Position numbers and translations under genes: made by a program. Of a DNA stretch of 64,000 bases, positions 10,330-23,464 are shown piece by piece. This DNA is from Monoplex corrugatus (lineage: Eukaryota; Mollusca; Gastropoda; Littorinimorpha; Ranellidae): contig CM060312.1 of the NCBI GenBank assembly GCA_030674185.1, forward strand, positions 35,381,862 to 35,445,861, read 5' to 3'. Each line of letters opens with the position of its first letter. Position 1 is the stretch's first letter. The notes under the pieces were generated by a model. It was not told where the DNA came from and made no database searches. It worked only from the letters and a program-made list of their open reading frames with translations.

Positions 10330-12360
10330 GCTAGACTCTGGCTGATCTAGACTTCAGCTATCACGCATACAATGGACAGTGGACTAGTTTTGGCCATAAA
10401 TCCTGGCCTTCCGATTAGAGCGCAGAAGATGCCAAATAGTATACAGACCCCAGAACACATTGCTATTTTCTTCCGCTAAGACTGTCGAATAGTTATGATG
10501 TGAATCCATTGTGTACCACGTCTCCTCCATGACCATATCTTCGTAAAAAGACTTCACAATATCTAGAAGTATAAATGGACATCTGATTATGGGCAAGATC
10601 TGGAAAAGACCGTTCTTATATTATATTCATAAGGTGATAGCCTGGATGAAGGCAATGGTTAGTGATTTTATTTGTTCCCTATAAATGTTTGCAGATGACT
10701 GAGAGAGAACACTACGTAAACAGTGAATCTCTGGGTTGTGAACCCACACTGAGACTCTGGGTAAACTCGGTCTGCAGGAACTTGAAGCCTCTTTAAAATA
10801 CTGATTCAAAAAGTTTTCCTATGATGCCGAGAAAGGAGATACCAAATAATTGTTGTAGTTGCATTTGCTTTTAAAATTATAGCATAACAATGTTAGTGTT
10901 TTCCACATCTGTTGGCACAAACCCTCTTAGCACTTCCATAACAGGCAGTGCAATTCTTTGGTCTGAGTTCTGATGGCACACTTGATAACTTCTAGTGAAA
11001 TGCCATCCTTAACAAGTAATTTTCTTCAAGAAAGTGCATCCAGATTTTTAAGAGTTTCTCCAGGACTGGTTCCCTAATGAGTTCGTGGCAGGAAGTTTGG
11101 CAGTCCGTGATATTCATAACTTCTTCGCTGACAGCTCTGTCTAGTAGTCTTATTCCCAGCAGTTCATCTTCTTTGTGTGGTCTCCACTGATCACTCTGAC
11201 AGCTGACTTCGAGGGACTATCTCCTTCTGTGTCCGACCAGTGGCTTCTTTGATTCCCTTGAATATTTCCGGTGTCAGTTGGTATCTGGATCTGGGAACAA
11301 AGCTGGTGCCAATAGTCACTGGCACGCATTATGTGCCCATGCTTTTTGCTGGATTCTGCCAGCAGATTTTTCTTAGATGGTCAGTTCTTGTTAAGTAAGA
11401 AGAATATGTCTCTTCTCTCACATAAGTTTGATGTATTTTCGGATAAACTACAAACAAGTGAATCAATCTGACCCGCTTCTTGCTGAAAGTGGCAGTGTTT
11501 GATCTAAATAGAACATCCTCTAGGGTTTGGAAGATTTCTTCCACCTTCTCCAGGTTTCGTGGATCAAGGCTTATGCCATGATCATTTTGCATCTTAACTA
11601 TCAGATGGCATCTGTGGCTTTAGTGATTATAGAATTTATTCTGAGTATACAGACGCCGTCTTGAAGTTTGGAGTTTGTTCACGAGGTGTTCATCGCACTT
11701 GCACTGCACGCAAATCTGTCAGTAACTGTCTGGTGGACTCCCTAAGCCCCATGCGCTGGCAATGTGATGAAATGGGGTGGGGGAGCAAAAGGGACTTAAA
11801 AAACGCTGAGCCAAGACCACCAGAATGATTGAAACATTAAGTTATGCAGCGAACAGATAAGTTTTTAATGTCGCAAGCTGGAATTGAATTTGAGATACTA
11901 GATTTTTAAGTCCATGAGAAACTGAAACTGAAACCAGGTTTCGGGTCTGGTTTCTGTCAACGATTGGCCTTCTTGCATTCTTTGTCCAATAACCCTCCTA
12001 GGTAAGAGTTTACCTCCACATTGCTGCAGATAATGGAATGATCAGTCTCAGAGCCTGTGTTTTGATACTGTGGAACAGTTTGATGTTGCCAAGATCTTGC
12101 CTCGTTTGTAACCATAAAAAGTCAAGCTGGTGCCAACATGTTAACCTGGAATGTCTCTATGAGGCTCTGTGGGGCTTAGCGCTGAAAATAAAGTTTGTAT
12201 TGTGATGCAGAGGATGTGGAGACAGCAGAGCTCAAGTACCTGCAGTCCATTAATATTCTGGCCATGAACCATAACTCGGTCTGACATTAAGATCCCCAAA
12301 GACAAAGAATGATTTATGTTGAAAGCCATCACTGATTGCAGCACTGAGACTGTCATAAAA
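10330..12360 (-). pseudogene. RTE-like LINE, endonuclease to RT, heavily decayed
   Basis: Read on the minus strand and allowing frame changes: an endonuclease C-terminal part ('LELCCLHILCIT', 12356-12141, then an 'HQLDFLWLQTRQ'-like stretch), the linker ('KDGISLEVIKC' near 10985), RT motifs 'RVYPESQCGF'-like near 10720, and 'LDIVKSFYEDM' near 10540. This order (endonuclease, then RT) fits one element. Stops and frameshifts are frequent. A SINE-like repeat interrupts it at about 11565-11925. The subfamily differs from the copies at 5.7-7.1 kb and 47.7-49.3 kb. Confidence 0.65.
11565..11925 (-). repeat. Dispersed SINE-like repeat inside the LINE
   Basis: Shares several patches in the same order with 45625-46245, e.g. 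'TAATG...GCTGGAATTGAA' (about 11865-11895 versus 46150-46175), 'AAATCTGTCA' near 11710 and 'TATGCCATGATCATTTTG' near 11570. On the minus strand the related copy starts with a tRNA-like head. Confidence 0.5.
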
Positions 12361-13124
12361 TCTGTCTATATTTTGAAAGTGAGGAATACAGAAAGTAGCG
12401 TCGGCGATGAATTTTTCCAGCTAAACTCCCTCACCCCTATCCCACCATTTCTTTTGAGTTTGTGCTCAAATTATTTTCAACAAGTGATGCACTTGCAGTA
12501 CTAGAAATAAATAATTATGACAAAAGTTTATAGTTGCACTTTAAAAAATTAATCAAAAATCATTGACGACGCAGAATTTATCACACATCTTTTAGCAAGA
12601 AAACCCTTTTTTTGTGTCTTTGATTTTTCTAGGTATGAACTGGACATTTAGGGGAAAGATTCAAGATAAAGAAAACTTTCAAATAATACAACTATATTCG
12701 AAATACCTTGACAATCTTACCCGTCTTACCAGCTATCACGAGACTTTTTTCAAATTCTTCTGTACGCACCATGATAAAACCAAACGCTATGTTTCTGAAG
12801 ACGAAGGCCATCCTATGCTATCGGGTTTCAAATATACAACTTTAGATAAGTAATTTTGTTTAAACATTCTAGACTTTTAACAACATTCTGCTGCCCTCCA
12901 CAACTTTACCGTTAAAACTTCTCTCTAAAAATCCATATGATTAAAGTAATATGTGCAACACCAAAAACAAATTAACGTATAAACGCAATCGTTTGATTTT
13001 CTCTCTGTCTCCCTGCCCTTCCGAATTTTGTTGCCACATTCAACATACAATTAATCTCAAATTACCTTTTTGTGTGTGGAGGAAGGGGGTGAAAGGGTAA
13101 GGGGATGACAAAATCACACGATAA
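12361..13124. other. No gene recognised
   Basis: AT-rich; the open frame at 12614-12853 has no recognisable motif. Nothing else supported. Confidence 0.5.
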
Positions 13125-13294
13125 GGCCTTGTCATGAGGAAGATGACGTTTGTGTCTTCGCATCTCGGTTTCAGCAGCGTTCCAAGCGATCATTCATATA
13201 TATGATCTGAGGCCAGCGTCATCTTTGGATCTTTATCTTGCAACATATACATGAATAAAAACAAGACGAAGAACAACAACACAACAGGAACAGG

Positions 13295-13325
<31 letters not shown>

Positions 13326-13640
13326 CAACACAAACATCAGCATCAATATCACATACATCAACATCAACATTCAACAAACAACAACAACAGTAACAACAAC
13401 CTACTGGTTGCCATCCTGTTTGTAGTGCCCAATTCATATGATTAACACTCACAAAATGTAAGGTAATGTCTTAAGAAATGCCTAGATCTTCCTGTTAATC
13501 TCAGCTTCAGCAGTATTTCATGTTATCATTCATGACATCTATGATCTGACTTCAGCGTCGTCTTGTTCTGATCTTGCAACGTGAGACGCCAAATGTGTAT
13601 GATTAATTGTCCCAAAAATCCAAGGTAAATTTACGCTCAT
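13125..13640. repeat. Diverged tandem duplication with a (CAA)n expansion in one copy
   Basis: Two related segments, 13150-13250 and 13495-13590, share 'TTCAGCAG', 'ATCATTCAT', 'ATGATCTGA', 'CAGCGTC' and 'ATCTTGCAAC' in order. Their right ends also match ('TATGATTAA...CAAAA...AAGGTAA'). The first copy carries a (CAA)n/(CAT)n-rich insertion (about 13265-13400). Confidence 0.75.
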
Positions 13641-14713
13641 CTACCTATTTGCTTATTGAATCAAGCATTTGTTGATATCAATATCATCGTTTTCACACAT
13701 TCCCAGGCAGAGTGACATAATGAATATTTTTTTTTTTTATACAGTTTTACAAACATGTGCATACATTGCAACATTTAAAGAAGTGTTGTTTTCAAGTGGT
13801 CCGGGAGACAGTTTAATTCCCCACAGGTTTATTGTAATGTGGATAGGCTAAAAGATTTCACAAAGAGCTCATAATTACTCCCACCCCCTCCCCCCGCCCA
13901 ATTGTCATTCAAAAGGTCTGCGCCTATGTTAAGGCTTCCTGTTCGAACTAAGGCTAGGGACAGGATAAGATCATCTGTACTCCTGATAATACTTTTTTTC
14001 TTCTTCTATAATACAATACTAATTATTTACGATTCTTTCGCTTTTCTTCAAACGCAACTTCTGTTTATATAAATAAGATCGATATTATCATTTTGAAGTT
14101 TCGGTAAACTATGAGTTACTGAGTGGTATTGATTTTTGATTTTGCGAATGTCTTGTGAACATTTTTCTTTGTTTATCAGCATTAAATCAGAAACATCTAG
14201 GTTAGAATATGAGTTAAGTTTTTGATCCTGCAAGAGATGATAACATCTGTAATAACATCTACATGTCACACATAATTCGCAAAGGGTTCGGTTCTCAAAC
14301 GATTTCGTCTGCAGGGTGCGGTGATTGGCGATCAGAGCTGAGCTCACTGCGTTCCGTCCGTTCGACATGTCGACAACACAATACTTTTGACAGGTGATAT
14401 GATTTCACAGGTGAGTTTGTTGACAATCATAGAAAGAACATGACACCACGCTAGTTTATGTTTAGTTTTTATGGGTTATTGATAGAATAACGACAGAAAA
14501 CTATGGTGTTCGTGGATTTGTTTTTGTTAAAACATGCCCTGGACTGTCTGCTAACTGCTTCAGTAATCAGTTAGTATTGTAACTTTTACTTTAGGCCTAC
14601 ACATAGAACTAATAAGTATATAGGTGGAATATATAAAAGCTACAGTAGATAAAAAAATTCAAACCGGATTCATCAAAGGTTGTGTTCCACTCTTAACGAG
14701 CAGAAATTTCATC
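13641..14713. other. No gene recognised
   Basis: Unique-looking AT-rich sequence. The open frames at 13669-13851 and 14048-14368 (minus) carry no known motif. Confidence 0.5.
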
Positions 14714-14808
14714 ATTTGCTTCTTTTGAGTTCGGTTGACATTGCTCGTTTGTTAGGCCTAGATTTGCTTCTTTTGAGTTCGGTTGACATTGCTCGTTTGT
14801 TAGGCCTA
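14714..14808. repeat. 48-bp perfect tandem duplication
   Basis: The segment from ATTTGCTTCTTTTGAG to TTAGGCCTA repeats with a 48-bp period (14714 and 14762) with no differences, indicating a recent event or a collapsed/expanded assembly repeat. Confidence 0.95.
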
Positions 14809-16140
14809 CTGCTAACTGTGATCACCGAGGTATGTTTTATTGTATGTCCCAGTTGTGTGTTACTAGCACATTTGTAGATCTCTCTCTAAATATGCCACTG
14901 CCATGAATCGGTCAACAAGTTTGTGAAACCATAAACTTTGCCCCAAATCAGGGGAAATGATGACTTTTTGCTTTTTAAATTAGGAGGCCCAGTTAATATT
15001 GTACAAGAGAAATGTTCAGCACTAATCAGATGTGTACAAACTTCTTCACCAGTGCAAATGACACTGTCATAGTAACTTTATCTCTTGCAGTCACACACAC
15101 ACATATATTATAATACATACACACACACATGTGTGTGTGTACATATGTGAGATGGGGGCGAGTGGTTGGAAGGGTATGTGATGGTTATGATGATGATTGC
15201 TGTGGTGGTCGTTTGTATCCAGAGCAGAAAGGGAAGTCTCTCAATCAAAAGACAAGTCCTCGTTGTGCTACTTGACTCTTTATTATTGAGAAGGCTTTAA
15301 AGAAGAAGAACGAAAGAAGAAGAACGAAAGAAGACAGGAAGGAAGACAGTGCTACAGTAACACCGTGAAGTTGATCACCTGCTGTGAGACCAAGAGTGGT
15401 GGCAGGAAAGGGCACCTCTGGTGAGACTGTGAGTGGTGGTGGAAAAGCACACGCTATGATGCGCCTTGTTAATTTGTACTCTGGGAACAGAGCATGATGG
15501 TCATATTTTCAAATTTTAAACCTTTCAGATGACAAGGTCTGATTGGTTGTTCTCACCTAATTAATCAACACTTAGTGTGTAGTTTTAACGCATTGCGTCA
15601 GTACACAAAACTGAGACGCTGGTCATTGTCTGGCAGTTTCGCAGGTGGCTATGTACTCCCTATCGAGCCACAAATACTTAAGGGCGGTTGGGACAGAGAC
15701 GCGCCCTGCGGTCATTGTCTGAGTGTTCCCGCCTGCTACGCTAAGGGCTATTATGACGGTGGTTGTATTACAATTGGCTGGAGGCGGCATAGATTAAAGA
15801 CTGTCTCCTCTACGTTCTGTAGGACGACAACATAATACTGACTGGAGATGACGACAAAATTTTGTCGTAGGCCCGCTTCAGAATACATACATGTACACAT
15901 TGTAGATCTGCTCATTGTTTAGCAGTGTGTTATCTACATGCGTCATGTATTGGTTAGATCTTTGGAATGTTCAATGCATAGCTATGGGTAGGCAGAGGCT
16001 GTGAGATAACAGTACAATTTGACCAAGAGAACGCAAGGCGTTTTTGATCTAGGCAAGCACGCTACACGGTGTTGCCTTTGAGCGTTGTAGGTAAATGGGA
16101 AAAGATCGTAACAGAGCAAGGCACTCTGTTACATATGTAT
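14809..16140. other. No gene recognised
   Basis: Holds a short CA/TG inverted stretch (15092-15140), a GAAGAACGAAA duplication (about 15305-15335) and a small open frame at 15575-15835 without recognised motifs. Confidence 0.5.
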
Positions 16141-16146
16141 ATGAGT

Positions 16147-16353
<207 letters not shown>

Positions 16354-16529
16354 GTCACATACACATGGGATCAACTTGATGTTCCACCATATTGATAGAT
16401 TTCCTGCTTGATATTCCCCTGTTTTGATACTCTTTTCCTGTTAGATGTGTGATAACAAAAGGCCCAAACTTGTTCCTTGGTTGTAAGTTGACCAATCATC
16501 AATGCGTATCATCTCATCAGTGACGTGTG

Positions 16530-16530
<1 letters not shown>

Positions 16531-16608
<78 letters not shown>

Positions 16609-16665
16609 TGCGCATGCACGCATGTGTGTGCACATGCATGTGTGTGTGTGTGTGTGTGTGCATGC
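16531..16665. repeat. (TG)n microsatellite
   Basis: Pure TG run to 16607, then TGCGCATGCACGCATG-type alternating purine-pyrimidine sequence and a second TG run. Confidence 0.9.
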
Positions 16666-16879
16666 ATTATGGTGTGATCTTTAGTGGTGGTATGAAGATC
16701 GGGAGTATCAAGTGGGGGCAATATTGAACAGGGAGTGTGTTAACATTTGTGTACACATACACATATATCATGTATGCCTGCACAACGATCAAGCTTAAGA
16801 AAAGTTAATTACAAGAAAAGCTTAATAAGTTTATGAAAATGGAGAAATATATGGTGGAGATGTCACAAGCCTGCTTTTA

Positions 16880-17560
16880 GACTTTGGTTGCATGAAGATA
16901 ATGAGGGTTCTTGCTTTCAGGTACTTGTTTTTGTGTTCAGTATTTGAGTGGTCCATTTGGTGATCTGGATGAAGGATGTGGTTTTCAAAAGATCCTCTTT
17001 TATCCCAAAGCTGTTTTTTCATTAATCCACTTCATCTGTATTTTGTCATATTTACGGGAAATAGCCATTAGCATTTTTCATTTGTATTTTTCATTTTCAA
17101 ATTTGTTTTATATGAACTGGAGAGAAATGTGTCTTCGTTCTGTGTGTTTGACATGTCGACAGGCACATTTTTTTTCATAGGCATTGTGATGTCTGTTGAC
17201 AGCATGGAAAAGAATATGACATCACACATACGCATGCATGCATAAAGCAATAAAGGTCAAGCTAATTAAAAGAGACAAGTGCATTGACAATGTCTCAGGC
17301 TTGTTAGCAAACATTTGTAGTGTGGGTGCTGTTTTCAGAAACTTCATGTTCAGTATTTTAGCTTTACCAGACTTCGAATGGTTGGTCTGGTGACATAAAT
17401 GAAGAATTGATTTTCAAAAGTTCCTCTTTTTCATTCCGAAACTGTTTTTCTAAACTTGCTGTGTTAGGCCACTACTCAGTTCCCTCGTATTTATCATTTT
17501 GTGGAAGTTGCCATCAGCAGTTTTGTCTTTGAATCTTCTTTTTCTTCGAAAGTGGGAGAC
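16880..17560. repeat. Diverged tandem duplication, about 430-bp period
   Basis: Segments 16903-17090 and 17325-17530 share, in order, 'TTCAGTATTT', 'TGGTCTGGTGA'/'TTGGTGATCTGGATGAAG', 'TTTTCAAAAG.TCCTCTTTT', 'AAACTGTTTTT'-like and 'GAAGTTGCCATCAGCA'/'GAAATAGCCATTAGCA'. The copies have diverged with indels. No coding role visible. Confidence 0.65.
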
Positions 17561-17573
17561 TGTTTTTAGATAG

Positions 17574-17575
<2 letters not shown>

Positions 17576-17649
<74 letters not shown>

Positions 17650-17677
17650 TGAGAGAGAGAGAGAGAGAGAGAGAGTG

Positions 17678-17720
<43 letters not shown>

Positions 17721-17745
17721 TGTGTGTGTGTGTGTGTGTGTGTGC
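17576..17745. repeat. (TG)n-(GA)n-(TG)n microsatellite
   Basis: TG run 17576-17648, GA run 17649-17675, then TG again to 17744. Confidence 0.95.
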
Positions 17746-20190
17746 AAACAAAAGTTTCAGAGCTCTTATAAGTGGGTTTTGTGGCAAGTTGTGCCTTATT
17801 TTGGTCTGAACTGTAGACCGCTGAGGAGTTGTTAGAGCATAACTTTTAGACAGTAAAGCTCCAAAGTCAAGGTCACATGACTAAAAAAAAAAATTTATGG
17901 CACTCTCAGGAATGTCTGAAAATATTTCAGATCTTTTTTCACTATTGTGACAGTATACCATTGTCCTTGATTTTTTCAAGGTCAGTGGGATACTATTGCT
18001 TAGCTCTTTTGAATACAGCCCCGTGCTGCTTGATTCGTCTTCATTAAAATCTTGTAGATATACACAAATCAAAGAAAAGCTGATTCCTTGTAACATGAAT
18101 AGTTCAGAGATATATAAACTGTGTTCTGTTGTAGATGTTTTATTAAGTGTTCTGTTATGGATACATTCTTTACTTGCAATGTGTATTGATCATTTGTTAA
18201 TAGGAGAAGTAGGTTTTTTGTTAGTAATATGTCATGTAGATGTGAGCGCTTGTCAACAGACAAGTCTGTTCAAAGAGAGATCAGTCTCTTTGGTTTTTCT
18301 TCATGAAGTGGTACTGTTTGTAGCCAGGATTCTGTGCTGTTGGGTTTTAGGCTGTGTGCCAGCGAATGGTCACAATGCCATTGTGGCTAGGGAAATCTTG
18401 ACTGTGGGTCAGGGACTTTTCTTACACTCCAGTGGGTCTTGAGTGATGGTCTAGCTCTGAGTGCAAGTCTGTGGAAGAGTTGATTAATTAAAACCTGTTG
18501 TACATCATGCACTTACTACATCGTAGTACATGTAAAAATAACTACATTTACTCAGACCATGTATGTTTCATATACTTAATATAAAACCTGTGTACATCAC
18601 ATATTGTATGTTAAAATAACTGTATAGATCTATATATTGTAATCAAATCATGTGTGTATCATATGCTTAGTTGATGTAAAAATTGCCTATGACAATGAAA
18701 GTGCGGACCCTGGCAATATTTTGTGGAAAATGTTGATAGATTAACCCTTTGACCCCTGCGCCTTGTCCACCAGCATCCTGCATAGTCAACCATGCTAGCA
18801 AAGCAAAAACATTAATCCTTTGATTCCTCACCCTATTCACCAGCTTCTTGAGGGAATCAAAGGGTCAAGTTTTCGCAGTTGGTGGATAGAGCGCCAAAAA
18901 CAATAACAAAACAAACAACAATAAACAACAAAAACAACCAAAAAACAAAACAAAAAACACTGCAGCGGTACACTCTCAGAAGGGAGAGCAGCCTGAGTTA
19001 CACATGGTATTTCCACTGTGACAAATGGCCCCACCAGAACTCAAACATGCTGTCCCACAGAAGTGAGTGTTGCAGTCCAGTGATACCATTTTAATCTGGA
19101 CCACTCATTTGCTTGCTACATCACATGTATGACCTGCTCCCACAAAAGTATTTAAAAAAATACCCAGTCGCACTGCGTGTTTTTCACAATGGACATAAAA
19201 CATCACATGGTGCCTGTGAGTATGACCTCAGTTTTGAACTGTTGGCATTGTCGTTTATAGAGCCTTTTTTTTTTTCAATTGAGATCTGAACTGTTTAGAA
19301 ACGTTGTTACTTGTTTCTGTTTTAGGTAATAAAATGATTGCTGAAGATGATAGATTTTTGCTGTATTTGTCATGCTACTCAGACACAGTTTCATTGGCTG
19401 TAGTATGGTATCCATGTGGAAAGAGCATGATTGTCAAATTCAGCTCTTAAATTGGACACTGAAGTCTGTTGCTGAGGATATTCTTTCATTTCTGGGCAAA
19501 AACTTTTAAAAGCCATTTTCTCAAAGTGGCTTCTCCAACACGTCCTGAATCTAAACAGCTGTAAATCATTTTTGAAAAAGGTACAACTGTTCTTGTATAC
19601 CAAATCGAAGCTATTGCTTACTGATGGTCCCAAGTAGCCAAATTCAACTTACCGACCCTTTTGTCACTGACAGAGTGGGTTGCATGTTATGGATTACTTG
19701 TCCAGTCAGTCAGTGACAGGTAACATTTAAGTGATAGATCTAATAGTAGTAATAGTAGTACATCATAAGAGAAAAAATTGAATGATAAAAAAACAAGTAC
19801 ATACCACTTGGAGATTTCCAAACAGTTTAATTTCATCTTCAGATGTGTCAGAAAATCAGAGAAGAGTTTTGTAGATCAGGGTGTGTCATTAGGATCAACA
19901 GCTGAAAGTTCACTTTGATACTGCTCTGAAAGATTTGAGGGAGATGACTTATTGTGTGAAGAAATAAATGCATTATTTCTGCTCAAGATACCTGACAGTA
20001 ATTGACAGTTTGAGAAAAAAAACAAAAAAACACTGTTTGCAATATCCATTCATAACTTTGTTTAAAATTTAGGAGCTTAGGGTTAGAAGATAAATTTATT
20101 TCATTCCCATAAGGGGGGGGTCATACATTTTTCAAGAGGTCATGGCAAATATTTACTTTCCATATGAACAACTGCCCACATACATATGCG
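17746..20190. other. No gene recognised; one MITE-like palindrome inside
   Basis: The 148-codon open frame at 17996-18442 has no known motif and atypical composition for a coding exon. Small palindromic repeat at 18741-18868 is listed separately. CAA/AAC-rich run at 18895-18960. Confidence 0.5.
18741..18868. mobile_element. Possible piggyBac-type MITE (TTAACCCTTTGACCCC)
   Basis: TTAACCCTTTGACCCC at 18741, a degenerate direct copy TTAATCCTTTGATTCC at 18812, and an inverted copy ending TCAAAGGGTCAA at 18866. A similar inverted pair lies at 38670-38758. The TTAA at the ends and the CCCTTTNA motif are common in piggyBac-derived MITEs, but the arms are short and imperfect. Confidence 0.4.
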
Positions 20191-20199
20191 CATGCATGC

Positions 20200-20265
20200 T
20201 CACACACAGACACACACACAGACACAGACACACACAGACACACACACACAACACACACACACCCC

Positions 20266-20350
<85 letters not shown>

Positions 20351-20358
20351 ACACACAC

Positions 20359-20394
<36 letters not shown>

Positions 20395-20395
20395 C
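20200..20395. repeat. (CA)n microsatellite with CAGA and CCCA variants
   Basis: Almost 200 bp of CA with CACAGA interruptions on the left and CACCCA on the right. Confidence 0.95.
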
Positions 20396-22984
20396 ATTGA
20401 GAAAGATTTCATGCAAAAACTAAAAGTTTGTGATTTCCTTGCACACTTTTTCCTTGTTGGTGTTGAAATTGACATATTGAGAACAAATTTTATTGATGCA
20501 ATTGTGCTCAAGTCAGATCGTTGAGTGTTTTATACTTTGGTCTGTTGTATAGTGCATTTGGGCATTTGTTTAGTCCCGTTTCAGATGTAAATGTTGGACA
20601 CTTTGCAAGTGCAGAATAGGGAATGCTAAGGAGAAAGGCTAAGTCTGATAAACACACACACATGCACTGTTTTTGATCCATCTCCCCCCCCCCTCCCTCA
20701 TCCACAGCCCCCTAATCTCTTTCTTGCTTTCAGTTTCTCTTTAAGTTTGATAGTACTTCGGTAGTATACTGTCAGTCTTAGTGTCTGCCAGTAAATGAGT
20801 TAAGCATGAAAGCAGTCCCTAGCATGACAAAATGCACCCTCTCTGTTTCATTAACTCTTGTCAATCCTCATACTCATTTTGTCAATGTCAGTATAGTAAT
20901 TAGTGTCATGTCACTATAGTATTAGTATCAGTCTCGTACAATTCAGATGCATTTTTCCCTGTGGTGAGACAGCTTTCCTGTTTTGTGTAATTGGATCTAG
21001 TCAAAAATATATGCATGCGCACACGCACGAAACACACGCACACCAGCACACAAGCACACATGCACATTCAGGGTGACACCCCATCCTTCGAGTGACAACA
21101 ATAACCAATAAGAAATATAAGGACCAAGGAAAACTGAACACAGGGAAAAATGAAACACTGTAGTACCAAAGACAAGAGTACAGGTACAAAAGGGACCTGG
21201 TGAAAATGTGGTTGTACAGTAATAGTGTGTGGTTTTATGTACTTTTTTCAGTCATTACGGTCATTGCTGAAGTACCGATTGACAAATTTTTATATATCTT
21301 TTTCATTGCTGCTTTACTTTTTGTGGTTTATGCCTTTGTATCATAGCAGAAAGAATTGACATATTATATTTGCTGTAAGCTTGTCTGCCTCTTCTGTCAC
21401 TTATGGTTTTGTGAAGCACTTAAGGGTTTTGTTAGATGAGGTGCTGTACAAGCAGTTATTATAATAGTATTACAGATAGTAGTTTGTTTTTGTCACAATT
21501 GAGTTGTAAGAAATATGTTGGAGGCATGACAGAAGGACACTGGCAAACCAAAATTGTAAAAGAAGATCCAGAAATAGAAAAGTGGAACAAGTTTCAGTTT
21601 TCCTTTTTTTTCCTCTTCAAGATGATGGGTGGAAAAAAGCACCGCACACTCAAACTTATATTGGTGTATAGTATCAGAAACATGGGTGGGATGTTGGCTC
21701 TGAAAATATTAGATGATTTCAAGTACTTGAAAGTCACTAGTTAATTATGTACCATTAATGAAAACTTTAGCTGGGTGTGAATTATTTTTGCATTTATGGA
21801 AAACAAGCACAAAGGAAGAACAATACTGGTAAGCCATTCTGACAGTAAAATGGAAAAGATTGCCAGGCTATTATTGAGGATCTCTCCTTTTCATGGTTGT
21901 AAAAGATATTTCTCATATTGTGTACTAGAAAATTAACACCTTTCTGAGACTTGTACAGTTTTGACCTCCAGGGTCAGTAAAGATAAGATTTTTCCATAAC
22001 ACTGAGGTACTGGGTGAGTGATGTTATTAGATACCTTAGCTTCTTAAGTTCTTTGTCAGCCAGCAATATGAGGGCAGTGTCTGTTTCCTTACCTTTGTTG
22101 CTTTATTTTCCCCAGCCTTGATGATAATCAGATGTCCATCCACAGTTGGATAGACTGGAGGTAACATGGACATAGTTTATCTCAGTAGAGATACACTCTT
22201 TTGCAGTCAGACTAGAATGCCTCTACCAGTGCCATCCAGACCTCAAAAAACTAAAATCTAACCCAGATTTTGTTGAAAATTTGTCATTGTTTTTTTAAAT
22301 GTTTTTGTTAATGCATATATAGTCATTGCCAATTTGAACTTGTACATTTTCAAACTCTGAGATAGCACATATATACACATGAGAAATCATTTATGACAGC
22401 TTTCTTCAACACACACACACACACATATACATACACACACACTCACACATATATATATATATATATGCACATGTATGTACACCAGTTATGCCACAGGGTG
22501 ATGTGAACTGTATCAGTTTCTTGAGATTTTTTCAGTGTTTAACCCCATGACCTAGAATTGGGCTGTGCCTTTATAAGTATATGTATACTGTTTCAGCTTC
22601 CTACACCCAGCGTGAAGGGACCAAATTACTTTTTCTAGATCTGGTAAAAATTTATTCTGTAACTGGTAAGATTTTGTTGACAAATTTTATCCACAAACAC
22701 AAAAATACATTGATACTTTTCAGTTCGTTCTTTCTTCATTTTTGAAAATGGGGACTTAAAAGAAGAATGAAGTTGAAGTAAAAGAAGAAGGAAAAAATTT
22801 TTGCAAAATACTTTAAGTAAAGAAAAGGTATGAAAAAATGAAGTGAGGAAAAAACTCAGAAATTCATTCAGTCAGACACATGCATGAATGCATGCATAAT
22901 GTGTGCATGCAAGAATGTGTCTTGGAACATGCATGCACAAAAACACAAATGTCTGCATGCATTTAAGCATACACACAGAGATGC
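20396..22984. other. No gene recognised
   Basis: Contains a likely LINE 3' tail near 21395-21475, small CA/TA arrays at 22409-22466, and purine-rich stretches near 22750-22860. The open frame at 21436-21744 starts inside the LINE tail and has no known motif. Confidence 0.5.
21395..21475 (+). repeat. Possible LINE/SINE 3' tail
   Basis: 'GTGAAGCACTTAAGGG...GAGGTGCTGTACAAGCAGTTATTATAATAGTATT' resembles the conserved CR1/L2-type ending (GCGCTATATAAAT then ATT repeats) seen at 29701 and 33863, but is more decayed. Confidence 0.4.
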
Positions 22985-23007
22985 ATGCGCACACACACAC
23001 ACACACA

Positions 23008-23089
<82 letters not shown>

Positions 23090-23140
23090 CCTCCTCCTCC
23101 CCCCCCCCCCACTACACACACACACACACACACACATAGA
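22985..23140. repeat. (CA)n microsatellite with CTC and poly-C segments
   Basis: CA run 22989-23086, then CTCCTCCTC, a C-tract and a further CA run. Confidence 0.95.
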
Positions 23141-23464
23141 ACCCCCAACCCCGCTGTGTGTGAGATAGTACTGGTTTGACCTAATGCTATTGGGATTTGA
23201 ATACTGATAGAACTTGATGAGAGGAATCCACTTGTGAATGTATACTCCTAATCATAATTTAAGGGCCACTTCTTCCTTCCTCTCTAATTTTAAGTTGAAA
23301 TAATTGACAATGTTTAGAATTGATTCTATGTTTTATTTCATCATTTCCACACCTGTTTTTGAAAAAGAAATTAGCACAATGACCCATTAGTGAACAGCAC
23401 ATGCATTTAAAGGAACATCCCCCCCTTTTCAAAAAACAAAGTGTCAGATTTGGCCAATCTGTTT

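Noticed and set aside
17996..18442. 148-codon open frame
   Set aside because: No recognisable domain, T-rich hydrophobic translation, no splice or start support.
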